19,781 nt of DNA from CAYYAQ01 sp964469555 (GTDB taxonomy: Bacteria > Planctomycetota > UBA1135 > UBA2386), in the NCBI GenBank assembly GCA_964469555.1, contig CAYYAQ010000097.1, forward strand, positions 1 through 19,781, in the 5' to 3' direction. The notes under the pieces were generated by a model. The model saw only the letters and a list, made by a program, of their open reading frames with translations. It had not been told where the DNA came from and did no database searches. The stretch's first letter is position 1; every line of letters begins with the position of its first letter. This document shows, one piece after another, positions 1-7,170 of the stretch. A program made the translations under genes and the position numbers.

Positions 1-45
1 AGCCTGGTGTTCGTCACTTTGCTCATCGTGGCCCGCGCCTGGTAA
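1..45 (+). CDS. C-terminal end of a membrane protein (partial)
   Basis: The first 14 codons read SLVFVTLLIVARAW followed by TAA at 43-45. The stretch is hydrophobic and ends in a short Arg/Trp tail, as the last transmembrane helix of an inner-membrane protein would. The gene begins before the window, so family and function cannot be told. Its last bases overlap the stop end of the minus-strand beta-helix fragment (23-25), so the two would be convergent. A stretch this short could also be open by chance. Confidence 0.4.
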   Translation, partial: SLVFVTLLIVARAW

Positions 46-472
46 AGTCAAGAGACTCGAAGTGCGGGCGCGCGCGCTCGTCGATGGAGCGCAAGCCGTC
101 CGGAAGTTTCATGGTCATTCCAGTGCGGGCACGCTCCTTCCACCGATCGCCGGCGAAGTCGTTCGAGGCGTCGATCTGGATCCGGCGGGTCGACGCGATT
201 CTTCGGTCGAAGAAGCTGTTCGAGATCGAGACCGAAGAGAACTTGTCAGCCAAGACGCCCTTCGTCATGTCGAGAAACTGACAGTTGTGCACGAACACGT
301 GTCCACCGTCGCCGTAGCGCCAGTTCTTCTTGTAGGCGTTGATGTCCACGCCACAGGACTGGAACCGCGAGGTGTAGATGTACGCCCCTGAGCTGTCCTT
401 TCCCTCGATCCCGATACGGGGATGGTGTACGTCGCGATCGGTGGCGGGACTCGCGACCTCGCGACGATTCAC
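23..472 (-). pseudogene. Beta-helix repeat protein, 3' fragment (5' end missing)
   Basis: Read on the minus strand from about 410 down to the TGA at 23-25, the frame has the alternating pattern of a right-handed parallel beta-helix: strand turns such as HVFVHNCQFLDM and VSISNSFFD, with regular N/C/F core positions. Such proteins are usually secreted carbohydrate-active or surface proteins, but too little is left to name a substrate. The frame stays open to an ATG at 472. Its first ~22 residues (MNRREVASPATDRDVHH...) are compositionally unlike the rest and lie antisense to the plausible propeller fragment on plus. I infer that the true 5' part was lost at a junction near 390-425. It could still be expressed as a 149-residue protein from the 472 ATG. 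Repeat-like character is seen in the sequence; the fold is inferred. Confidence 0.5.
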
Positions 473-646
473 CTGGAGTCACGCGAGCAGAAGGTCTTCA
501 AGGATCACTTCCCTGATACCGTGTCGGTACACGGGCGGCGGGTGTACATCGGTGAGCTGGACGGGTCGAAGTACCTGGGTTTGTTTCGCGGGCACGACAC
601 CGCCGAGCAATGGCGCCTGAAGCTCCCCGCTGACGGTCGGCTCTAG
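392..646 (+). pseudogene. Beta-propeller (PQQ-like) protein, 3' fragment (5' end missing)
   Basis: Plus-strand frame beginning right after a TGA at 389-391 and ending with TAG at 644-646. It reads LSLDPDTGMVYVAIGGG followed by two further blade-like stretches (VSVHGRRVYIGELDG, YLGLFRGHD) and the tail LKLPADGRL. The LDPDTG-x-VYVA pattern is typical of PQQ-like or WD-type propeller blades, so this looks like the last one to two blades of a longer, probably exported protein. There is no start codon with a ribosome site; the only in-frame ATG (422) falls inside a blade strand. It abuts the beta-helix fragment head to head, so both genes lack their 5' halves at the same place. The alternative is a chance open frame, but the repeat-like composition argues against that. 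Confidence 0.45.
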
Positions 647-723
647 CCCGCCCGTTCTCGTTCGGACCATGGCGCCGCCACTTGGGGCGAAAATCCTGGA
701 TATCCAGCGTCCCGCCCCGTGCG

Positions 724-741
724 CCGCGGCGATTGCCGCGG
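724..741. other. Perfect 7-bp hairpin downstream of tRNA-Gly
   Basis: CCGCGGC (724-730), loop GATT, GCCGCGG (735-741). It sits between the end of the propeller fragment (plus) and the 3' end of tRNA-Gly (minus). A second small inverted repeat, GCGC-TATCC-GCGC, lies at 750-762. Neither is followed by a T run on either strand, so they may aid 3'-end formation or processing of the tRNA transcript but are not canonical intrinsic terminators. Confidence 0.4.
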
Positions 742-781
742 GCCAGTTCGCGCTATCCGCGCGATGGCAAAAGAGATAAAT

Positions 782-856
782 TGGAGCGGGTGAACAGATT
801 CGAACTGTCGACCCTCACGTTGGCAACGTGATGCTCTACCACTGAGCTACACCCGC
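782..856 (-). tRNA. tRNA-Gly (anticodon GCC)
   Basis: The reverse complement folds as a complete cloverleaf of 75 nt. The acceptor GCGGGTG pairs with CACCCGC, the D arm is GCTC-AGTGGTA-GAGC, and the anticodon arm is TCACG-TTGCCAA-CGTGA with anticodon GCC in the loop. The variable loop is 5 nt, the T arm is GACAG-TTCGAAT-CTGTT, the discriminator is T, and CCA is genome-encoded at 784-782. It is a single gene, not part of a visible tRNA cluster. An ATTTATCTCTTTT stretch follows the 3' end. A good minus-strand promoter lies just upstream. Confidence 0.97.
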
Positions 857-870
857 TCACGGGGCGCCAC

Positions 871-900
871 TTCGTATCGGATAGGCAAATTGGAAGTCAA
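871..900 (-). promoter_or_regulatory. Predicted sigma70-type promoter of tRNA-Gly
   Basis: On the minus strand TTGACT (900-895), spacer 18, TACGAA (876-871); GATACG with spacer 17 is an overlapping alternative -10. Initiation about 7 nt downstream would leave a leader of roughly 8 nt before the tRNA 5' end at 856, a sensible distance for a tRNA transcript. Consensus matching only. Confidence 0.5.
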
Positions 901-951
901 GAGAACAGTTGGCGATAACTTTGGGCCCGCGATTCCCGCAACACGCTGATC

Positions 952-2754
952 ATGGCGAACACCCAACCCCAGACGTTCCCCGGCCTCGTCGACTACGCCG
1001 CATCGCAGTTCGGCGAGCGGACATTCTTGCTCCGCCGCCACGGCCTGGGAGGCGGAACCGTCACCTTCACCCAGCTCCGTGACGACATCCGCAACCTCGC
1101 CCGAGCACTGCTCACGAAAGGCGTCCAGCGCGGCGACCGGGTCGCGCTCATCGCCGAAAACTCCTACGCCTGGATCCTCACCGATCTGGCGATCACCTAC
1201 ATCGGCGCCGTCAATGTGCCCCGTGGCGTGGACACGACCCCGCGCGAGCTGCGGCACATCCTCGCCCACTCCGGATGCCGGTTCGCCTTCGGTGAGACGG
1301 CGCAGACGGTGGACGCACTCGTCTCGATCGCCCAGGACACGGACCAACTCGAACAGGTCTTCAGCCTCGAGGAAGTCCGCGAGGACAACGATATCGCGAC
1401 GGTCTGGGAACTCGTCGGATTCGGCGCCAGCGCGGATGCCGCGGACTTCGACCTCGACGCCGCAGTCAGAGCGGTGCAACCCGGTGACCTCCTGACGATC
1501 GTCTACACGAGTGGCACCACGGCCGACCCGAAGGGCGTGATGCTCACCCACTCCAACATGGTGCACAACGCGTTCACCGTGAACAAGGTGCTCAGGGTCC
1601 GCGAAAGCGACGTCTTCCTGTCCACGCTCCCCGCGTGGCACGTCTACGAGCGCATCATGGACTACCTCGCGCTCTCGGTCGGGGGCCAGCTCGTGTACAC
1701 GACGCGGCGCAAGATCAAGGAGGACCTCAAGGCCGTGCGACCGACGATGTTCGCCGCGGTACCACGCATCTGGGAGAGCATCCACGACGGCATCGTCAAC
1801 ACCGTCGGCAAGCTCCCGGGTTTGAAGGGCAAGCTGATGCACACCGTGCTCGCGAACTGCCGCGAAGTCGGCTCAGGGCGCGCCGGAACGCTCACGCGGA
1901 CGATGAACCGCATCTACGCTGCGACGCTGTTGAAGAAGGTCCTGGCGACGACCGGTGGTCGTGTGCGCATCGCTGTTTCTGGCGGCGGCGCACTGCCCGC
2001 GCACGTCGATGAACTGCTTCTCGGCATCGGCCTGCCCCTGCTCAACGGCTACGGTCTGACCGAGACCAGCCCGGTCGTCTGCTTGCGGCCGCCGTCGCAC
2101 AACGTCGTCGGGACGATCGGCCCCGTGCTCGACGAGACCGAAATCGAGATCCGCGACCCGAACGGCAAGCCGCTCCCCACGGGTGAGATCGGCATCGTCT
2201 GGATCAAAGGTCCGCAGGTGATGCTCGGCTACTACGAGAATCCCAAGACCACCGCGCACGTGTTGCAGAACGGTTGGCTCAACAGCGGCGACCTCGGCAA
2301 GGTCGACCAGAACGGCCACTACGCGATCACGGGTCGCGCGAAGGACACGATCGTCCTGGCGGGAGGCGAAAACGTCGAACCCGAACCCGTCGAGACGGGG
2401 ATCAAGTCCTCGACGCTCGTCGACCAGGCGGTCGTGCTCGGCCAGGACAAGAAGGTCCTCGGGGCGATCCTGATCCCGATGCCGGAATGCCTCGAAAAAA
2501 AGGTGCCGCGTTCGGAATGGGGCGAGAAGGACGGCGAACTGACCGGTGAGAAAGTCGTCGCGCTCTTCCGCAACGAGCTGGACCGGGCTCTTACTCGCGA
2601 CGCCGGCTTCCGACCGATCGAGCGAATCGCGAAGTTCAAAGTGCGGATGGAGCCGATGACGGTCGAGAACGGCTTGTTGACGCCGACGATGAAGGTCAAG
2701 CGCCACGAGGTCCGCGCGAAGATGGCGGGCATGATCGACCAGCTGTTTGGCTAG
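952..2754 (+). CDS. Long-chain fatty acid-CoA ligase (AMP-forming acyl-CoA synthetase)
   Basis: A 600-residue ANL-superfamily adenylating enzyme, full length for the long-chain acyl-CoA synthetase group. It would activate fatty acids to acyl-AMP and then acyl-CoA for beta-oxidation or lipid synthesis, in the cytosol or at the membrane face. Signatures: the ATP-binding P-loop-like motif YTSGTTADPKG (185-195), YGLTETS (367-373), the SGDLG motif with Asp447, and GRAKDTIVLAGGENVEP (461-477). Near the C-terminus LLTPTMKVKR carries the adenylation lysine. The LLTPT-x-K-x-KR ending and overall spacing resemble the eukaryote-like ACSL/FAA subgroup more than E. coli FadD. ATG 952 is the first in-frame start after the tRNA promoter region and no clear ribosome site precedes it. 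It converges on der with an 11-bp gap. Exact chain-length preference cannot be read from sequence. Confidence 0.93.
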   Translation: MANTQPQTFPGLVDYAASQFGERTFLLRRHGLGGGTVTFTQLRDDIRNLARALLTKGVQRGDRVALIAENSYAWILTDLAITYIGAVNVPRGVDTTPRELRHILAHSGCRFAFGETAQTVDALVSIAQDTDQLEQVFSLEEVREDNDIATVWELVGFGASADAADFDLDAAVRAVQPGDLLTIVYTSGTTADPKGVMLTHSNMVHNAFTVNKVLRVRESDVFLSTLPAWHVYERIMDYLALSVGGQLVYTTRRKIKEDLKAVRPTMFAAVPRIWESIHDGIVNTVGKLPGLKGKLMHTVLANCREVGSGRAGTLTRTMNRIYAATLLKKVLATTGGRVRIAVSGGGALPAHVDELLLGIGLPLLNGYGLTETSPVVCLRPPSHNVVGTIGPVLDETEIEIRDPNGKPLPTGEIGIVWIKGPQVMLGYYENPKTTAHVLQNGWLNSGDLGKVDQNGHYAITGRAKDTIVLAGGENVEPEPVETGIKSSTLVDQAVVLGQDKKVLGAILIPMPECLEKKVPRSEWGEKDGELTGEKVVALFRNELDRALTRDAGFRPIERIAKFKVRMEPMTVENGLLTPTMKVKRHEVRAKMAGMIDQLFG

Positions 2755-2765
2755 CGTCGCTGGAT

Positions 2766-4109
2766 CTACAAGAGCGGGTCGAGCTGCACCTTGCCGCGGC
2801 GCTTGAAGATCAACTTGATCGGGACCTCCTCGATCTTGAACGCCACCTGCAAAAATCGCTGCAGGAACCGCTCGTACTGCCCCCGGAAGACCTTCGGCTC
2901 GTTGACGAAGATCACGATGGAGAGGGGTTCCGTGCCGACCTGCGTCCCGTAGAACAACTTCGGGGTCACGTGTCGACTGCGCGGGCGCAGCTTCTCTTTC
3001 GCTTTCTGGAGAGCCTCGTTGAGCTTTGCCGTGGAGATCTGGGTGCGCGACTGGTCGCGAAGCTCGAACAGGACATCGAATGTCTCCGCGACGTTCTGGT
3101 TCTCGAGCGCCGAGATGAACGATACCGGAACGAACGACAGGCCCGTCAGCTGCTGCTTGATGTAGGCATCCCACTTCTCCAGTGACATGTCCTCCGCGAG
3201 ATCGAGCTTGTTGCCGACGAGCAAGACCGGCTTGCTGTGCTCGACGCAGAAGTCGGAGACCTTCTTGTCTACCTGGCTGATCGTCTCCCTGATGTCGAAC
3301 AGGTGGATGACGACATGGGCGCGGCGCATCGCGGAGTACGCCCGCGCCTGCGAATAGAACTCGATCGCGTCAGCGATGGAACTCTTCTTGCGAACACCCG
3401 CGGTGTCGATCAACAGGAGCTTGCGGTCCCCCATCGTCAACTCTACGTCGACGGAGTCCCGCGTCGTGCCCGGAACCTCGGAGACGATGACGCGCTCTTC
3501 GCCCGCGAGCAGATTGACGAGCGTCGACTTGCCCGAGTTGCGCTTGCCAACGATGGCGACGCGCAGGATGTCATCGTCGCCTTCGGCTTCGACGTCGCCG
3601 CGCATCGCGGCGGCGCTCCCGGGAAGGTGCTCGACGACGAAGTCCATGAGGTCGCTGATGCCGAACCCCTCCGCCGCGCTGACCGCGATCGGCTCACCGA
3701 ACCCGAGCTTGAACCAGTCGCTGACCGAGTACTCCTCCCAGCGCGACTCGACCTTGTTGACGATCAGGTGCACCTTGTTGGCGAGGCGGCGCAGGTGCTG
3801 CGCCACCATCTCGTCCATCGGCACCAGCCCCTCCTTGCCGTCGACGACGAAGAGAATGAGATCACTCGCCTGGATCGCGACTTCGATCTGGGCCTCGACG
3901 TGCTCCTTCAGCAGGTGGTCGTCGACGAGCCCCAGACCCCCGGTATCGATCAGCTCGATCTCCCGCCCCTGCCACTCGACAGCGATGGCCACGCGGTCCC
4001 GGGTCACGCCCGCGGTCGGCTCCACGATGGATACCCGACGACCGGCGATTCGGTTCAGGAGGCTCGACTTCCCGACGTTGGGACGACCGACGATGGTTAC
4101 GCGTTGCAA
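2766..4109 (-). CDS. der: Ribosome-assembly GTPase Der (EngA)
   Basis: Tandem-GTPase protein that assists 50S subunit maturation. Taking the TTG at 4109 as start gives 447 residues, normal for Der, and begins QRVTIVGRPNVGKSS as family members do. Domain 1 has the P-loop GRPNVGKS (8-15), IDTGG, and a G4 motif reading NKVE (118-121) where NKxD is usual. Domain 2 has the P-loop GKRNSGKST (188-196), IDTAGVRKKSS and NKLD (300-303). The C-terminal KH-like domain runs from about 350 to the end (PKLFYGTQVGTEPLS, IPIKL-type ending). The frame stays open upstream to an ATG at 4298, but the extra 63 residues look nothing like Der, would overlap the divergent E1 gene and lie upstream of the predicted promoter, so I reject that start. 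No Shine-Dalgarno is visible before the TTG. Confidence 0.93.
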   Translation of the reverse strand: MQRVTIVGRPNVGKSSLLNRIAGRRVSIVEPTAGVTRDRVAIAVEWQGREIELIDTGGLGLVDDHLLKEHVEAQIEVAIQASDLILFVVDGKEGLVPMDEMVAQHLRRLANKVHLIVNKVESRWEEYSVSDWFKLGFGEPIAVSAAEGFGISDLMDFVVEHLPGSAAAMRGDVEAEGDDDILRVAIVGKRNSGKSTLVNLLAGEERVIVSEVPGTTRDSVDVELTMGDRKLLLIDTAGVRKKSSIADAIEFYSQARAYSAMRRAHVVIHLFDIRETISQVDKKVSDFCVEHSKPVLLVGNKLDLAEDMSLEKWDAYIKQQLTGLSFVPVSFISALENQNVAETFDVLFELRDQSRTQISTAKLNEALQKAKEKLRPRSRHVTPKLFYGTQVGTEPLSIVIFVNEPKVFRGQYERFLQRFLQVAFKIEEVPIKLIFKRRGKVQLDPLL

Positions 4110-4141
4110 GGACTGGATTTCAGGGGTTTTTCGGGCGGGGC

Positions 4142-4169
4142 ACGGTAGGCATCGAGGACCCCGCGTCAA
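4142..4169 (-). promoter_or_regulatory. Predicted promoter of der
   Basis: On the minus strand TTGACG (4169-4164), spacer 16, TACCGT (4147-4142). Transcription starting near 4135 would give about a 26-nt leader to the TTG start at 4109, which also argues for that start codon. It lies in the 154-bp divergent gap between der and the E1 gene. No equally good plus-strand promoter was seen there. Based on consensus only. Confidence 0.4.
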
Positions 4170-4263
4170 CAATCCGTTCGAAGCGATCCGAGAGGGTAGA
4201 TGGACCAGCCCTTCGACTCTAACGTCTCCGCCCCGCGCGATCGGCATATCCACCGCGACACCC

Positions 4264-7047
4264 ATGAAATACGACCCTGACATCCTGCAGAAGATCACCA
4301 GCCGGGCCTTCGCCCAAATGAACGCGATGATCTACCTGGCCAACCATCGGGACAACGCGTCCCCTGGCGACGCCAAAGTCGGCGGCCACCCGGCTTCCTG
4401 CTCGTCGTGCATGGAACTGATGGCGGCGGTCCACCTGATCATGCGGACCGCGGCGGACTACGTCTGCTGCAAACCCCACGCATCCCCGACCGACCACGCG
4501 CTGCACAACCTCATGGGTCTGATGCGGCACAAAGACGGCGCGTGGTTTGACGACGCGGAGAGCGAGGCGGTGATGTACCGGCTGCGCGACTTCTCGCACG
4601 ACGGCAAGGCGGTGTTCCAGTCGTACCACGCAGAATCAGACCCCGATCACTTCCACTTCCTGCCGTCGGGTTCGGTGGGTATTCCACCGGTCGCAGCCGC
4701 CTACCTCGCGCTGGCGCACCAGTACGCGCGCGCTCACGGGTGGGAAGCACCCGATCCGATCTTCTGGTGCATGATGGGTGACTCGGAGTTCCGCGAAGGC
4801 TCACTGATGGAAGTGCTGCCCGAGGTCGCCGAGCGCGAGTTGGGCAACGTGATCTGGCTGGTCGACTACAATCGGCAGAACCTCGACGGCACGCGCATTC
4901 CGAACAAGCGCGGCTTGCGCGGGACCGACGCGGATCGCATCGAGCGCACCTGTCATGCGAACGGTTGGGACGTGATCCAGGTTCGCCACGGGCGCTACCG
5001 CGAGGAGATCTTCGCGCGGGACGGTGGCGCAGCGATGCGGCACGTGCTCGAGAACGGCATCAGTGACTACCACTACCAGATGCTGATCTGGAAGGACTGC
5101 GCCGACGAGATGCGCAGCGCGAGCATCGAGTGCGACGCCGGGTGCAAGAAAATCGTCGAGAACTTGTCCGACGAAGAGTTGATCCGCGTCTTCCATGACG
5201 TCGGCGGCCACGACATGAGCGTGTTGATCGAAGCGCTGACCAAGGCGAAGGAGGACACGGCGGTGCCGTGCATCGTCGTCGTGCACACGATCAAGGGCCG
5301 CGGCCTGGCGTGTCAGGCAGCGCCGGGCAATCACTCGGCTCTCCCCGACAAAGACGAGGTCGGCAAGCTTCTCGCAGCGGAAGGTCTGTCGTGGGATCGC
5401 CCGTTCGAGCGCTTCGCGGCGGATTCGACGGAGGGCCAGTGGTTGGCCCGGCACGGTGGAGAGTTGCGAGAAGGCATCGAGTCTCACGACGCGATGAAGG
5501 CGCATAATCTCGCGCACATCGCGGAGAAGCTGGACAAGGCAAACGGAATCGCCGAGTCGCTGGACATCAACCTGAAGCTCGTCCCGATCGCACACACGCA
5601 GTGGATGTGGGGGCAGACCGCGGCGAAGCTCGTGCGCATCGGCGTGCACGACGAGTTGGAACGTGCCGGGAAGATCTCCCACAAGAAGCTCAGCGAGGCC
5701 GAGCACCGGTGGGAGATGGTCGCAGACCTGATCCTGACGATGGCACCGGACGTCGGCACGAGCACGAACATCAATCCGGCGATGGATGAAAAGGTGTTCG
5801 GACCAGACTCGGAGACGAACTGGGAGAAGAAACTCGACCTGCGCGAGCGCTTGCGACCGGAGCTGGCGCCAACAGACGAGGCCTGGACGCGGCACATTCG
5901 ATTCGAGATCGCTGAAGCGAACTGCATGTCGGCCGCCGGCGCCTTCGGCAAGATGGGCGATCTGCTCGGTATCCAGTTCCTGCCGATGATGACCGTCTAC
6001 GACTTCTTCATCAAGCGGGCGCTCGACCAGCTCTACTACAACTTGTACTGGAGTTCGGGGTTCGTTCTCGTCGGAACGCCGAGTGGCGTAACGCTCTCGT
6101 CGGAGGGCGCGCAGCACTCGTGGAAATCGGACATCCAGGTGCCGAACCTGATCACTTGGGAACCATCGTTTGCGCAGGAACTCGACTGGATCCTGTGCGA
6201 CGCGATCCGACGGCACGTGACCGGAGACAACGACAACCGCAAGGGCGTGCTGATCCGCGCCGTGACGCGGGGCATCAAGCAGGACATCCTGATCAAGAGC
6301 CTGCGTCGCCAACTGCGGTTCAAGGAAGGGCTGCCAGAAGACGCGAAGCTCGGCGCAAATTCCGGCGACGGCGGTCTGGTCGAGGCAGAGGCGCCGAGCA
6401 TCCCCGACGCGGAGATCATGCAACAGATTCGCGAAGACGTGCTGCAGGGCGCCTACTATCTCATCGACTACCGCGGCTACCAGGGCTACAGCCCTGGTGA
6501 GAACGTGGTGCACCTGTTCTGCATGGGCGCGTTGGTGCCCGAAGTCGTCGAGGCGAGCGAGAAGCTGCTCGACCGCGGCATCTACGCGAACGTGATCATC
6601 GCGTGTTCGCCGAGCCTTCTGATCGGACTCCAGGGACGCGAAAGCGGCTACTCCCACCTGCGCGAGGGGCTCGACGTCGACGGTGCGCTTCACCTGCTAC
6701 CAGTCGGAGGCGTGCTGGACACGTTGGACGCGATCGACCTGGCCGGTCGGCGCATCCCGATCGTGAGCGTGCACGACGGCGAGGAAGGTCTCCTCGACAA
6801 CATCGGTTCGATCGTCGGCACGCGGCAGATCAGCCTGGCGGTGCGACGATTCAGCAAGTGCGGCACTCCCGATCAGATCTACACCTACCACGGCATGGAC
6901 GCCGATCAGATCGTCGCAGGGTGCGGTCAAGCCCTCGCCGAGAGCGCCCTCGAGAAAGTGCGCGTCACCCCTGCAGCGTTGCAAACGCTGAAGAACCAGG
7001 ACGCCGACAGCGCCAGCTGGAAAGAACTCTGGCCCGACCCCGTGTGA
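4264..7047 (+). CDS. Homodimeric 2-oxoacid (pyruvate) dehydrogenase E1-like, ThDP-dependent, transketolase family
   Basis: A 927-residue enzyme with the single-chain (alpha plus beta fused) layout of AceE-type E1. ThDP binding is shown by GDSEF (172-176) and N203 after about 30 residues, the GDG-x(n)-N motif with Ser at the third position. GGHPAS (40-45) and KPHASP (70-75) match active-site histidine regions of the transketolase/AceE group, and HTIKGRG (341-347) is the conserved cofactor loop. The second half holds the pyrimidine-binding and C-terminal domains (SSEGAQHS, ITWEPSFAQELDW). It would decarboxylate a 2-oxoacid, most likely pyruvate, and hand the acyl group to a lipoyl E2, but no E2 or E3 gene is adjacent, so the substrate is inferred. 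ATG 4264 starts the homologous region; the frame stays open far upstream only as antisense of der. Cysteine-rich spots (CSSC 46-49, VCC 67-69, CDAGC) are unusual. Confidence 0.85.
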   Translation: MKYDPDILQKITSRAFAQMNAMIYLANHRDNASPGDAKVGGHPASCSSCMELMAAVHLIMRTAADYVCCKPHASPTDHALHNLMGLMRHKDGAWFDDAESEAVMYRLRDFSHDGKAVFQSYHAESDPDHFHFLPSGSVGIPPVAAAYLALAHQYARAHGWEAPDPIFWCMMGDSEFREGSLMEVLPEVAERELGNVIWLVDYNRQNLDGTRIPNKRGLRGTDADRIERTCHANGWDVIQVRHGRYREEIFARDGGAAMRHVLENGISDYHYQMLIWKDCADEMRSASIECDAGCKKIVENLSDEELIRVFHDVGGHDMSVLIEALTKAKEDTAVPCIVVVHTIKGRGLACQAAPGNHSALPDKDEVGKLLAAEGLSWDRPFERFAADSTEGQWLARHGGELREGIESHDAMKAHNLAHIAEKLDKANGIAESLDINLKLVPIAHTQWMWGQTAAKLVRIGVHDELERAGKISHKKLSEAEHRWEMVADLILTMAPDVGTSTNINPAMDEKVFGPDSETNWEKKLDLRERLRPELAPTDEAWTRHIRFEIAEANCMSAAGAFGKMGDLLGIQFLPMMTVYDFFIKRALDQLYYNLYWSSGFVLVGTPSGVTLSSEGAQHSWKSDIQVPNLITWEPSFAQELDWILCDAIRRHVTGDNDNRKGVLIRAVTRGIKQDILIKSLRRQLRFKEGLPEDAKLGANSGDGGLVEAEAPSIPDAEIMQQIREDVLQGAYYLIDYRGYQGYSPGENVVHLFCMGALVPEVVEASEKLLDRGIYANVIIACSPSLLIGLQGRESGYSHLREGLDVDGALHLLPVGGVLDTLDAIDLAGRRIPIVSVHDGEEGLLDNIGSIVGTRQISLAVRRFSKCGTPDQIYTYHGMDADQIVAGCGQALAESALEKVRVTPAALQTLKNQDADSASWKELWPDPV

Positions 7048-7056
7048 GTGAAACCA

Positions 7057-7098
7057 GCCGTCTTCCCCGCGGGGACTCTTTCCCGCTTGGAAGACGGC
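7057..7098 (+). terminator. Strong hairpin after E1 gene, possible terminator
   Basis: Perfect 10-bp stem GCCGTCTTCC (7057-7066) with GGAAGACGGC (7089-7098). Inside it, after a 2x2 mismatch, GCGGG pairs with CCCGC, so the stem is about 15 bp in all. It begins 10 bp after the E1 stop codon, as a terminator would. The following CGCGATTTCTC is only weakly T-rich, so it may instead stabilise the mRNA 3' end or attenuate read-through into the protease gene. Confidence 0.5.
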
Positions 7099-7170
7099 GC
7101 GATTTCTCAGTACGAAGCGTCCGGATCGAGTCGACAGCCCGGCGACGAAAACGGCTACGATGTCCGCAGC

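Noticed and set aside
847..1842. 331-codon minus-strand open frame reaching into tRNA-Gly
   Set aside because: Antisense to the acyl-CoA synthetase and overlapping the tRNA, with shadow-type composition.
1873..3174. 433-codon minus-strand open frame
   Set aside because: Spans the acyl-CoA synthetase end and part of der in another frame; low-complexity composition and no motifs.
3376..4263. N-terminal extension of the E1 frame into der
   Set aside because: The extension is the antisense of der; the E1-like sequence begins at ATG 4264.
4110..4298. N-terminal extension of Der to the ATG at 4298
   Set aside because: The added residues are unlike Der, overlap the divergent E1 gene and lie upstream of the predicted promoter.
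4801..6693. 630-codon minus-strand open frame
   Set aside because: Antisense to the well-supported E1 gene. Its product is rich in Arg/Asp/Val/His with no family motif, as expected from a GC-rich codon-position shadow.
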